DNA from: Biscogniauxia marginata
Taxonomy: Eukaryota; Ascomycota; Sordariomycetes; Xylariales; Xylariaceae
Reading direction: 5' to 3'
Length of the DNA stretch: 64,000 nucleotides
Assembly (NCBI GenBank): GCA_022695795.1
Contig: MU404130.1
Span: 34,318-98,317 of the forward strand
Below are positions 49,200 to 60,332 of the stretch, in pieces. Below the pieces are notes generated by a model. That model was not told where the DNA came from and searched no databases. It saw only the letters and a list, made by a program, of their open reading frames with translations. Position 1 is the first letter of the stretch, and each line of letters begins with the position of its first letter. Both the position numbers and the translations under genes were made by a program.

Positions 49200-51745
49200 C
49201 TATGCTGCCGCGCAGTTGGGAAGGCCAGTCTGGAAAATATCGGACTGTCTGACATACAAGCCTAAATAATCCTGCGATGTAAAGTTAGAGTCGATATAGA
49301 AGTCCACATCGTCGGAGCTATAGCTAGAACCGAGAATGGCCAAGACATCGCTCTCAATGCTACGGGTGATACATGTTAGTTTAGACCTCATGCGCATCTC
49401 AACCCCCCTTTGCTGCATATGGAGATACTTATGGAGATACTCACAAGTCTACGAAAACGATGTCGACAACATCCGCATAGCCGTCACTATCAAATCCGGC
49501 CTCACCCTGAAAGAAATCTGGTATGTCGTAATATGGGACCTCTAAGTGCATCGTGTCATCACCGTCGGTACCAAAGTCATCTGTAGTCGTGTACCCAGGC
49601 ACCAGGTCGACAATCTGGCGCCTTGTGACATCCAGGGGCTCGTGAGGGACACGGTCGTTTCCATTGCCAGTTTTGGGAAGGGGGCCAACAAAATGGTCGA
49701 CACAAGCATCACGCTCGATTGGCATAGCGCCAAGGTCACGCTTTTGGCTGGCTCCGGCTTCGTTGAGGGAGCTAAGTACTGCCGTGGCCAGGTTGTACGG
49801 CACTTCGGCAATGTACAAAAAAACGTCACGAAACGGCGACACAATATAGTTGTCGTCGTTCGTGAATGGCCCCTTATACATGTCAAAGCGAATGCCTCCA
49901 GTGTTGGAGATGACGTAGCGCGCAATGTCCCTCCGTGACTCGTTGACCACAACTTCAGCCAAGGCGCTGGAGAGCAACGGAAATATGTTGTCGGAGCTGT
50001 TGAATGGCGCACAGGTCATACAATAATCCTGCGGCACGCAGCCGTAAACCTCGCCGAGACTGAGCTGTTCCCTATATTTCGCGATCACGGCGGTAGTTTC
50101 CAGCCCGTTATCGTAATCAAAGTTGTGATCGTACCAAGTAGTAGCATCTATAAGCAATGAGGCTTGATGTTCTCCCCAGTTTGGTTTGATTCAAGGGGAA
50201 TGGGGGTTCCCGGCGCGTTAGGAGCAAATGCTCCCCCCTCCCTTTTCAGACTCAGGATCACATCCTTCAACCCGCGGCCGAGAATAAGAAAATAAGCATA
50301 GACTGATGATTGTGATAGTAGAAATAGGCAAATAGATGGATGGAACTTGAAACCACGTACGAAATTCCAAAGTTCTGCGGTTCCAATCGAGATATCGACG
50401 GGAGTACCTAAATGGAGACGTGGAATTATTAGTCGCCTTGCGGCTTGGGTTAGGTACGCCAGCAGGGTTAGGCAGGATGCCACAATAACCGCTGTTCCCA
50501 CTGTCGAAGCCTGATATTGATAGCCAGCCAAGCGTCTCGCAGTAGCTACCTTCCGCCACGTTAGCACTGCAGAGAGCATATTCAACACTTTCTAAAACCT
50601 ACCCGACTCCAGCGAGGTACTGCTCGCATCTAAGACGGCAAAGTCTCGGATATGGCTGTGACCGCCTGTGTATATCGTCAGTGGGCAGGGGAAAGGAGAC
50701 GAAGGGGAAATAATAGTTCAGCTATGGAGCGACAAACCGAAGAACTGGATAGGGGTTTCAGGATGGACGGCTCGTATAGCGTCAAATATGGCCTGGAAGG
50801 TACTCTGGCGTGCAGGGTTGTGGCCCAGAACGACGAAGATATCGATGGGCTCAGGGCTGTCGATGGCGTCCCGAAACCACTGCTGAGATACTAGCGTCCT
50901 AGCAGGAATGACTCTGGTAACATTTGTGTTGCCTACCCAGTATTAGCTCTCATGGATTGTACATGGACAGAATGATAGGCACCTACCAGTGAAGTTGAAC
51001 AAGACCCTAAAGGCCATGATACGAAGGCCGTGCTGGGTGGTGAAGTATCTCTGGGTCTTCCCGATATATTGCCATTCTCCCGTGTCCGGGTTGATTATCT
51101 GCACGTTGGAGGTGAGATACTTGTCTCCCCAATACGCGGATATCTCGTTGAGGGTCTGGTAGGCAACGTCGGCAAGGTATAATTCGTGGTTCCCGATAGT
51201 CAACAAGTCATACCCAACCCTGTCGAATATCTTTATGGATATTTCTCCATCGGGGCTCGTTGCATCACTCAATCCCGTGCCGTCGTGCAAGTCCCCTGTC
51301 TAACATTAACCTAGTGTGGTCGTCATCTATCGACCAACAGTGGCTCACCGGTGTCGACCAGCAGAATATCAACACCCATGTTGCCGGCTTGGTGCTTGGA
51401 GTGAGTTGAGAACGTGACAAAGTCACCCCAGTCAGCCCCGTAGTTTCCTTCCTTCAAGTGACCTTCTAGCCACCCGTGTGTGTCGGTCTATTCAGTTAGT
51501 CAGCGGGGTCACTATAGGAAGAGGTGATCATTTCAGACGGTGTGCAAGAAGTTCAGTTGTCCCCACTCGAGAAGCCGGGTAGGTCCGTACGTGGCGTTGA
51601 TTGCATCGCGTTGCATGCGCTTTACATGTCGGACGTGCTCGACATGGTTCGTTGGTCCATAGCAACTATCGCAAGCCGAGGTGTACGGAATAAAGGCCGC
51701 AAACGTGCATGCGAGAACCCCAAAGTGCCGCATTCTGGCTAACAT
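49200..51745 (-). CDS. 5'-nucleotidase/metallophosphoesterase family protein (YHR202W-like)
   Basis: Putative secreted or vacuolar metal-dependent phosphoesterase. Eight exons with GT-AG introns give 654 aa, all junctions in frame. A signal peptide is visible ([20 protein letters not shown]; the upstream ATG at 51745 adds four residues). The calcineurin-like motifs are complete: [34 protein letters not shown] and GGHSHIRD. The 5'-nucleotidase C-terminal domain follows ([37 protein letters not shown]). Several Asn-X-Ser/Thr sites fit a secretory route. The first donor, GTCTGA, is weak. The acidic C-terminal segment ([13 protein letters not shown], then [12 protein letters not shown]) is outside the catalytic domains. 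Substrate unknown. Confidence 0.9.
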
Positions 51746-52333
51746 GATAGCAAGACGTCGACTGTGAAGAAGAATAGGTTAAGTAAGGTGGTTCCAGATG
51801 CTGCGGCAATTAGGACGAGGATATTTGAAGTGAAGCAGTTCCCGGGTACAGGGATCCTCGGAAATAGGGGCACCGAGCAGAGCTGTATCGCTGTCAATGA
51901 AGCTTCACTAGTCTAGGTTGGCTTGTTCAGATATCGGCAATGGCCGAGGCTGCAATACCAATCTCACGCGTACGACCTAGGTGAACGGGGGATTATCCCA
52001 ATCAAGCAGCTTGTGTAGTTGCTTACGGCTTCGATAGCTCTAGGTTAGACCAATCGATTGTCGAGTCCACTGCTTGCGGAAGAGCCGCACAATCTCGGCT
52101 CACATTACGCGCCATTTCGATATCATTTTTGGTTCTTGTTGTCATTCACCCTTCCCATGAACAAATTGATTGTGTCCTGTTCGTTTATCTTGGGAATACC
52201 CAGTCCCCTCCTTCCCGGCACTTCGTCAAGACCGTCGGACAGTATCACCTTGACCTTGGTGGTATCGTATTCCACCGGCGGAGTTACTGGGGATGTCACA
52301 TCGTCGTCTTTTCGCCCGCCAACCCCGATTTGG

Positions 52334-52651
52334 TCAATTGCATTGGTCAATATCACACGCACCATGGCAAAATAGACTAGCTTCTTCCAGGCTGAGTTTT
52401 CTATCTACAATGAGGTTGGCCGAGGCCCAGATCTGATGACCAAGGTTCTCGGTATCCGGTTCGTAACCTTCGTCTTCATAGGTTGCGATCTGATACTTAG
52501 AGAGTAGCTTGTTTCCCCTTCTCGATGTCTGTTCTGTGAGATGATCGGCTAAAGCTGCCATCACGATCATGCTCTCTTTATCGTTCCCGTCTCCACCGGT
52601 AGACTTGACCAGATTGACCGTATGGACTAGAGGAGATAAACTTTGGAGCAT
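52334..52651 (-). CDS. Possible hypothetical gene fragment
   Basis: A 105-codon frame with protein-like composition (MIVMAALADHLTEQ, LLSKYQIATYEDEGYEPDTE) and ATG at 52651. A second minus-strand frame (52123-52365) overlaps it in another phase and might be the next exon after a splice near 52375, but I found no convincing junction. No family is recognised and there is no signal peptide. It may be a real small gene, the eroded rest of one, or chance. Confidence 0.3.
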   Translation of the reverse strand: MLQSLSPLVHTVNLVKSTGGDGNDKESMIVMAALADHLTEQTSRRGNKLLSKYQIATYEDEGYEPDTENLGHQIWASANLIVDRKLSLEEASLFCHGACDIDQCN

Positions 52652-53344
52652 ATCTTTACGGTGCCGCTGTTATTTGCTGGAGAAATTGTACAAGAATCAT
52701 GTACGAACAGATCAGAGGTTTCAGTAGAGTCCTTACCACGGCCACCAGCTAAGTGACATCGTACCGTATTGTCCTTCGTTGCTAGTGAATATTTCACTCA
52801 TATGTTGTGCTAGATGTGGTAGATGGCCAGGTACAGATACACATCAACCAATCAAACTCAAGCAACGCCTACTGCATACTGAGTAGTATCTAACTAGATG
52901 ACGGGCGATATGAGAGAGGTTGCTGGTGTAAACATGTAGGGCAGCCACTCTTCAAATGGTCGCAACATCGAGTATAACCGAACTCGCCCGGACCCTGGTA
53001 GAGAGATTCTCTATGCGAGCGATAGAGCTTTCAACCGCGCCCATTCACACTAGGATGTACTATTATACGCAGAGTACGACGCTGGATGGGACAGCAGCGA
53101 GAGATCGATGGTAAATATTGAATAAATTACTGCCATTCCATGCGAAAATAAAATAACGGCAATTGTAGTGTTAAATCAACAAGGGTACCCCCTAGCTCCA
53201 ACATTGTCTAAGATTAAACAACAGCTTGAAATGAAAAGACGCATAAGTCGTTTACCATGTCCAGGAAGGATGAACCAACACTCCAGCCACCACCGCCCAA
53301 CACCACGCCCCAAATTGTGCTATATGTGCAGAATGAAACATCAC
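52652..53344. other. Spacer without recognisable gene
   Basis: No frame over 60 codons with protein-like character. The right end is the 3' flank of the GPI-type protein gene ending at 53345. Confidence 0.5.
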
Positions 53345-54037
53345 CTATAGAAGAAAGAAATGCCCGGCAACCAAAGCTAGACCGGAAATAAGCGCCAAGT
53401 TCCTCGTAAGCGACGAGGCTCCGGCGGCAAACGCCAGAGGTGGTGTGCTCGTTGTGCTCGCCGTGCCGTTGCCGCCCTTGTTTCCCATACCACTCTCGCC
53501 ACCCACGCTGTTTGATCCGCTCGACCCAGAGGACCCGGATGAGCTGCTAGAGACATTGGAGCTGTTAGCACCGCTGGAACCACCCATTCCGCTGGTGCAG
53601 CCAGGGCAGCTAGGGTTGCCGATAGTGGCGACGGGCGGAACCACAGCTCCTGTTGGCGCAGCGGGGAAGCCACCGAAGCCCGGAGCAGCAGTAGGAGAGG
53701 CGGTAATAGTAGCAGTGACGCCATTGCCGCCGATAGCAACGGTCTGCATGCCCATGCCAGTTGGCTGGGCACCGGGGCAAGTGATTTCGATCTCGTTGGG
53801 GTTGCACGCCGGGCAGCTCACAGTGGTGACAACGAATCCAGGAGGGACGACAGCCGTCACATAGTCAGCCGGGTTTCCAGCACAGGTCTCGGTGATGGTG
53901 TAAGTTGCCATCCATTGGCTCGTCTCACAAGCCGCAGGTAGGACAGTCTCATAGACCGTGGTGTAGAAGGTCTGCGTCGCCGGTGCCGAAGTGCAGTACA
54001 GGAAAGCGGAAGTGGAGGTGCCGTTGATGAGAGACAT
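53345..54037 (-). CDS. Ser/Gly-rich GPI-anchor-type surface protein, apparently without signal peptide
   Basis: Single-exon frame of 230 aa. The N-terminal half has Thr/Tyr/Cys-rich segments (FYTTVYETVLPAACETS, YTITETCAGNPADYV, VTTVSCPACNPNEIEITCPG) typical of fungal cell-wall proteins. A Ser/Gly stalk follows (about 150-195), with several N-glycosylation sites, and a C-terminal hydrophobic tail (ALISGLALVAGHFFLL) fits a GPI-addition signal. Oddly, no hydrophobic signal peptide precedes it: the protein starts MSLINGTSTSAFLYC. A TATA-like TTATATAAA lies just upstream (54067-54075), arguing against a missing coding exon nearby. Function unknown; surface location is inferred. Confidence 0.75.
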   Translation of the reverse strand: MSLINGTSTSAFLYCTSAPATQTFYTTVYETVLPAACETSQWMATYTITETCAGNPADYVTAVVPPGFVVTTVSCPACNPNEIEITCPGAQPTGMGMQTVAIGGNGVTATITASPTAAPGFGGFPAAPTGAVVPPVATIGNPSCPGCTSGMGGSSGANSSNVSSSSSGSSGSSGSNSVGGESGMGNKGGNGTASTTSTPPLAFAAGASSLTRNLALISGLALVAGHFFLL

Positions 54038-54066
54038 TTTTCTGGATGCGTGGTTCTTTGATGTTG

Positions 54067-54075
54067 TTTATATAA
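54067..54075 (-). promoter_or_regulatory. TATA-like box upstream of the GPI-type gene
   Basis: Minus-strand TTATATAAA, 30 nt before the ATG at 54037. If used, the leader would be extremely short, or the true initiator lies further downstream. Confidence 0.4.
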
Positions 54076-55462
54076 GAATGGTTCCTATCAACAGAATGAT
54101 GTCGTAGTAAACGAGTGTGTGTAGCGAGTGTATCCTGTGAAATGAGTGTGGTAGCCGAGTGGCTGTGAATGAGTGACTGTGATTATTAAGGTTGCTGTTG
54201 GATGATGATTCGAATCAAAAGAGACCGGAAGCAGGAGGACGCAATGCCATCTTTATACCGAAGACGGACAGCAGCATCGCGCACGCAGTGTTCAGAGTTT
54301 CCCGTCTCAACTCGGAGAAAGCTGATCACAACAAACACTTACTTGATGATTGCAAGAATGATGCGGGATTACGAGACATTCCTCCTGTTGAAAGCGAATT
54401 AAGATCGTTGTAGGTGCGCATGTCAGATTGCAAGTCCAAGCATGGAAGCGTTCGAGACAGTCTCAGATAGGTTGTTGAAGACTTCGCCGGATGGGACGAC
54501 GCTCGAGACACCGGCTTGAGACTCGCCACGCTCCTCTTGCCGACTTGGCACGACAACACGGCAATATTCCGCAGCAGACAACAGCGTAAATTGGTAAATA
54601 CTATCAAATACAACTCAAGTGCGAAGATATCTAATCAGAGGTCGCGATCATACCTATGTTGTCGGGAGGGACCTCGCCTACTTACCTCAAGAAGGCTTGA
54701 TTGAGCATTTGAAATTAACGACATTGAGTACCGAGGATAGAAGGCCAAGCATGGATGTATTTTCAAATGGAATCCAGGTTCTAATGGCTTCATTCACGCT
54801 GCCATGGATGGCGTAGCGTGGCATGGCATGTAGATAGGATACACGCAATGGTATACGGACTGGTATGTGCCCTCTTTTTTCGACATCTCCCGCCCATTGT
54901 CTAAAGACGACCGGGAGACTTCCTAACGAGGAGATTAATCTCCAGAGTGATTCTCAGGACTGAGAATGGCAACTCGTCACTGTTAAAAAGTCGAGGTGAC
55001 GGTCGTGGCTCCTCTGTGAATACTTTTTGATCTGAAGAGAAAAAGAAGAAGAGGGAAATTTTTGAAAGACGAAAGCTGGTTTTATAGGAAAATAAGAAAA
55101 TTTCGTACGCCAGTGGGGTCCACCACTTCTTGCCAGCGGCTGTCAGCTGGCTGTTCATTGCATCCATCTTTTCGATTTACCTAGGTAGTACCTATAGATG
55201 CATTTTATTTGGTGCGCCCAACAGGTACCTACCCAGGTATATAGTTGGGTACCTAAGGTACATGTAAGGTTCTATGTTACCTACACTAGATAAGTGTAGA
55301 GCGGGGCGGAATTAGACTAGACCTGGCCCTGCAAGGCTCCCGTCGGCGGGACCTCCTTGTACAATTATTAGATTACATGTATTCCGTACGTACCCTTCCA
55401 GAACTTCTCCAATACCCCCACGGCCTGAACACCTTCCATCGACCTCCAACCCCCGACTAAAC
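54076..55462. other. Divergent spacer between GPI-type gene and FAM32A gene
   Basis: Contains the promoter region of the minus-strand gene, no convincing frame, and TAGGTACCTA-type words at about 55178-55275, close to the start of the FAM32A homologue. Confidence 0.5.
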
Positions 55463-55958
55463 ATGCCGTCGGACGACTACGCATCTGTTGGCGGAAGTGG
55501 TGCCCTTAAGCTCAAGGGCGCAAAGGTGCAGAAAGCCAAGAAGAAGAAGAAGGACAAATCGACATCCAATCTCGAGCGTTCCCTTTCATCCCAACCGGAC
55601 CTCGCTGCAACTCAAGACCCCACTGAGCCGCGGGAAGATGATGCCAGCGAGTCGAACAAGCCACAAGAGTCTGACGGCGAGCATGCTGCTGAATATAAGA
55701 CAGAAGCCGAGCGTCGCCACGAGGAGGCCAGCAGGAAGAAGGTACGTCGCCGCCGCCAGCTGTCTGGCTGACACTGCAAACCCCCCAAATGAGTGGGAGC
55801 TGATGCGAGGCCTGCGTATCCAGATGTTGAAGATGCTTCAAGACCCTAAGCTGTCCTCGGATCTGCGAAAGACACATAAAGAGAGAGTCGAGGGGCTCAA
55901 CACTTATCTCTCCAAGCTGAGCGAACACCACGACATGCCCAAGATCGGGCCCGGATAG
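55463..55958 (+). CDS. FAM32A-like protein (DUF1754)
   Basis: Two exons (55463-55741 and 55824-55958; GT-AG) give 137 aa, the family's usual size. The N-terminus MPSDDYASVGGSGALKLKG with the following Lys run (KAKKKKKDK) and the C-terminus THKERVEGLNTYLSKLSEHHDMPKIGPG are diagnostic of FAM32A. Human FAM32A has been seen in late spliceosomes near the active site, where its C-terminus assists exon ligation; a nuclear splicing role here is inferred from homology. The middle (55560-55740) is acidic, low complexity and variable, with TEAERRHEEASRKK just before the junction. Confidence 0.93.
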
Positions 55959-57199
55959 ACGAGCTCCAGGTACACGATTATAGGGAGGCGATGTGTAGAT
56001 GAGATGAAGGCACGGTAGAGTCCGTTGGCTTGCTGACTTCTGATATACCTAAATTACTAGCTGCAACGGATCCGCCATCTTCGGCTTGCCCCTTTATGCC
56101 TCCTCGGTCACCCGCTTAGATATTCTACCCTGATGCCTCTCATGACAACATATTTCCGAACCGGGCTACGAGAGGCGTGCTTTTGCGGTAGTGGCAGCTA
56201 GTCAATTGCCATTCGGAGAGGGATAATTAAGTTGCTTAGTCCGTATAACAAAATTAACATTCAGCGAGCTGTACCAAAGGCAATCAAACGTGTGCTATGA
56301 CACCAGCACTGACGCTGTACCGAGGCTGACATCATCCTATCTCCAGAGGAGCAGCCCAAGTCAAAAAGGGGTCCATATTTTATGGCATGTCTGTAGCAAG
56401 ACTACCTATCATGAGGCTTCGGAGATGCATACGGTACGGTCAATCCGCTATTATCTACTTTACTGGGATATCAAAGTCACAAAGATATATGTATGTGTGC
56501 ATTTGTCCGATTTTAGGTCGATGGTTAAAGGTGCTTTGCGATTATGGTCCCCTTCTCCCCTCCAAGATAGCGCTCGTGTCATATGGGATAGCTTTGCCAT
56601 CTACAACACACGATCGGCTAAGCACTTCCTTCTTGTATCCAACACACTCGCTTCCCCAAAACAACAACAAAAGGCGGGCTATGAAACTATACTTACTAAG
56701 TATGCCAAGAAGAGTATATATCCCAGTGTGGCGCAATGGTTGCGAAGTAACTTGGCATGAAAATGTCTACCTCAGGATAAGATGTCCGATAGGTATGTAT
56801 ATTTGTTACAGGTTTCAAGAATGAGTAGCCCGATCTTCGTCTGACGCCGCTAAGATCGCGCGTGGAATTTCAAATAAATGGCATGTCAATATGTGAGTTA
56901 ACTGCCTTCCCAACGCGCGAAGTTAGTTTACATGCGTTGTTGTTCCCTTCTGGTGTGTAACTTGTCTAAAAACATTATCCCGCGTCCCCCTGATCCATAA
57001 ACCGATTAAGGAGCCAAAACTATCCATACGCTCCAATTCCCAATTATTTATCTATGCCGGACCCGTCCAGGATCGAATGAGTGTAAATGCCATCATGTCC
57101 CATGTATCCCAATGAAGGCACCGAATTTATATGAACGCTTCACCGCAATGCCATAAACGCCAAACCATGAAATTGTGTAATGTTGAGTGCCAATGGTCT
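55959..57199. other. Spacer between convergent FAM32A and mucin-like genes
   Basis: Overlapping frames at 56290-56824 are the longest but lie in different phases, lack a start context and have no recognisable motif. I read this as 3' flanks plus non-coding DNA. Confidence 0.5.
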
Positions 57200-58524
57200 T
57201 TAAACCAGAATCACACCTCCAATCACCAGGCCGGCAAGAACGTCCACAAGTGACCCCCGAGCCACTGGAACGGCTAGGCCGGTCTGCAGACTCCCAGATG
57301 CGCTTGACGAAGCGGTTGCTTCCTCCGGAGTGCCAGGTGTGATAACCTCGACAGACGTTACAGTAGTTACTGCACCTCCAGGAAGGGTGGACGTAAATGT
57401 TGATGTCTTGTGCGTGATGCTGCTGGAGCTTGTTGTGGTCACAAGCGTAGAACCTGGATCATTGGTCAGCGTCATCTTTCTCTATACATGCGGTATGCCA
57501 TAAGTGATAAAGGAAGTGTCGGTGCTCGTGCCATAAGGGACAAACTGAGAGGATTCCGAATTCGCGGCAAAACAGAGCATGAACTGAACAGCAAAGCAAA
57601 GCCCTTGCTGGACGTACCCCTAGATGTGGAAGATATAGGTACGCTGGAGCTCTGGGAACTACGAGGGAGCGAGGTTGTGTTCACGGCAGTAGTATCCAGC
57701 GGTAAAGTACTTGAGGGAGAAAAAGAAGTGGCGGACATACCCGAAGAACTCGTGGCGCTTGTAGGTTGTGACGTAGTCGAGTCTGTCGTCAAATCGGTGG
57801 CCGTGGTTGTAGCCGTGGTTGTAACCGGGGTTGTAGCGGCTGTTGATGTTTCTACCATTGTTGTCGACTCTTGTGCTGTAGTTGGCACCGTAGTTGGAGA
57901 TGTGATTAGAGTGGTAGTCGGATCCGTGGTTGGATCCGTAGTCGGGGCAGTAGTCGGATCTGAAGTCGGATCCGAAGTCGGGGTTGTAGCAGAAGTCTGC
58001 TCAGAGGTAGTTGTAGAAAGGTCTGAAGCTGATGTGGTTGTAGGGTTGCTGCTATCCGTGGAAATGGGAGCCTCCGAAGTGGTGTCATTTCCGGACTGCC
58101 GCTTCACCATTTCAACAATCGAACTTGCCAGTTCGGGATCATTCTCATGGACGGCCTCTAGAGCCGAGTGATCGGAGTCGTATATGCCATGCCTATAGCT
58201 TGGGAGATAGTTGTGGAGAAGTTGGTGGAGGGCTTCGGGTGAAGCCGAGGTTAGTAATCGAGCAAAGCTTGACTCGTCCTGGTCCGACATATCTCCAACT
58301 TCAGATCCAGCCGTGTGATCATTATCACATGGCCTTGCTTTGAAGTAGATAGCATTTGTGAAGCCAGCTACCACGGAGAGGCAGACCAGCAGCGTTAGAA
58401 GAAAGAAGTTCCGGGCGGACGGCATATTCCTGGCTGAGTGATGGCGAGAATGAGTGATGTGGGTTGTGGGCGACTTTTCGCTCATGCCATTTAGGAGGCC
58501 GTTCTGAGTAGGTAATAGTGCCAT
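57200..58524 (-). CDS. Thr/Ser-rich mucin-like GPI-type surface protein
   Basis: Two exons are proposed: 58524-57643 and 57481-57200, joined in phase 0 with GT-AG ends (donor GTACCT), 387 aa. Residues about 40-57 (FFLLTLLVCLSVVAGFTNA) form a signal or anchor segment; the ATG at 58425 would place it right at the N-terminus, giving 354 aa. A folded-looking acidic region follows (SFARLLTSASPEALHQLLHNYLPSYRHG). Then comes a long Thr/Ser/Pro stalk with degenerate DPTT repeats, expected to be O-glycosylated. Exon 2 ends with a hydrophobic tail (VDVLAGLVIGGVILV), a likely GPI signal. Without the splice, exon 1 would end in an unrelated basic tail. The two exons could also be separate genes. Confidence 0.65.
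57880..58000 (-). repeat. Degenerate tandem repeat coding for D-P-T-T units
   Basis: Within the mucin-like gene, short imperfect repeats of about 12 bp (GATCCGACTACC-like on the minus strand) encode repeated Asp-Pro-Thr-Thr. Such arrays change length easily and alter the stalk of surface proteins. Confidence 0.7.
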
Positions 58525-60332
58525 ACTGAGTCGGATGTGGGCGGATGGTTATTTATGAGAGAGAGAGAAGGCTGGTCGGGGCTAGAGAGACCCAGAGACG
58601 TCTAACACAAGCTACTGCAAGTGTAATGGAAGTTTGGAATGACGACTAGACTAGATCCACAGACAGCGCTGCATCACAGCTGCAAGAGAAGATTTGTGAC
58701 CAGTAAGATGTGGCGAGGAGCGAATACAAATGGCTCCCGAGGCCGACTTGTGTGAGAGCGGCGTTTATCTCCCACGCGTCAATGGGTACTAATAGGCCTG
58801 GCGTATGCTGGATCGGCAGATAGGCACAAAAAAAAACCAAAGAGGAAAAGACGGGGCCTAAGCGGTAGTGAATTGAGACCAACTGCTCTTGTTGTAAGGC
58901 CTCGAGACTGGGTTGGGATGAGAGAAAAAGCGAACGAGCGAACGACTGCACAACGTATATAAGAGTTGGTGCCGGGTACTTTTTATTCATGAATAGATAG
59001 CGGCAGCCAGCCTCTCTTACCTCCGTCTCGTCTCTTGCGGTTCCACAGCTCGACAAGAAGCGGCTGTGTCTGCGGGTCTACGACCGGGTAAGTCAGAATA
59101 GGAGACAAGATCAACATCTCTATTCGTATATACAGTACATACCTAGTATCCTAGGTATGATATTACACATACTCGGTACGATAGGACGATTAGATAATTA
59201 AGCATCCTCGCAAAATAAAAAAACAACCGGAAATGAGATAAAATAAAAAGAACAGCCTCGATGTTTCGTTGGGTAGATCCAAGCTAATTGGCTGGGTTGA
59301 TGAAGTCTGTGTTGAGTCTGTGACGTCGTTATATGATAAATACGAGGTTTCTGCTTGTTTTATCTCCTGTCGACCACCCCACCCGCCTACGTCCCGCCTA
59401 CGTCGTGCCTACGTCGTACTTGCGACAAGTTGTCGTCAACACAGACTGTACCAAGACACTGTAGGGGGTAGGGAGGGTGAGGGCAAGTAAGTAAACCTGT
59501 GTGATGAATGCGAATGGGCTTGCTTGTAACTTATTCTTTGCACGTATGGTTGAATTGAACAACATGCGACGAAGAGCAACAATTAGAAAAGAAAAGAGTC
59601 CCCGATACACTTCTAGCCTCATGCTTGGCGACACTGTGCTGGGTGTTGACGATGCAACCACCATGACCTATTTTTGGTACCCTTCAAGAGTCTAGCCTAT
59701 ATAGTCCAAACTAGTGCGTTAGGTAGAAGGTCGGAGGCTGATTGTGTCTCACTCACACTGAACCTTGGGTACCAGGTAGGTGCAGCATGGACAAGCTGCT
59801 AACCTTATATAGGTATATGTGGGTAGTCTATACTTCGTACATCGTACGAAGAAAGTGCTACACGTGATCTGCGTACTGTAGGTACTACCTACATATACCT
59901 ATGGACCTTAGATACATATCTTAGGTGCCTTAGGTGCCTAAGGTGCCTCCCGGTAGCTGATGGTAGGTACGTACCTTTAGAGGTACAAACCTGGCTGATG
60001 TATAGGCCACATGTACAGGATACATGTACCTCATCTGCAGCCAATTAATTTTACCTGGGGTCCCTTTCCGCCGACGCAAGCATGTCTGACGAACGAACGA
60101 TTTAACACATGTGATTGATATTCGTTGGATATTCGTACGTCCGTCGATCTCTCAAAACTCTAGCAAACCCTAAAATATTCACGCAATTGTTGGTCTGCCT
60201 GATTGATCTTCGTACCCCAGATCTCCATGATCATCACCGCGGAGCGAGAGAGGTGAAATGATGACCGAGGAGGAATAGTCGGAATTACGTGTCCCTTCTT
60301 CCGGTGCCATTTGGCTACAACCTGGTCTCGAC
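58525..60332. promoter_or_regulatory. Divergent spacer between the mucin-like gene and sec59
   Basis: About 1.8 kb between two divergent starts. A minus-strand frame at 58646-59056 lacks protein-like motifs. The stretch 59760-60050 is the densest field of TACCTA/TAGGTA and CCTTAGGTGCC words in the window, several as perfect palindromes. The last 200 bp precede the sec59 ATG. Confidence 0.5.

Noticed and set aside
53377..53864. Long frames on both strands over the GPI-type gene
   Set aside because: Shadows caused by biased codon use in a Ser/Gly/Pro-rich gene.
56725..56800. tRNA-like start GTGGCGCAATGG
   Set aside because: No matching acceptor stem, anticodon arm or T-loop could be folded around it.
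56290..56824. Overlapping frames of about 150 codons
   Set aside because: Two phases overlap without protein-like composition or splice logic; gene-free spacer is simpler.
57410..58171. 253-codon plus-strand frame rich in Val over the mucin-like gene
   Set aside because: Antisense shadow of the Thr-rich repeat (ACN codons read as GT-rich); no domain.
58646..59056. 136-codon minus-strand frame upstream of the mucin-like gene
   Set aside because: No recognised domain and no supporting start context; lies in the expected promoter and leader region.
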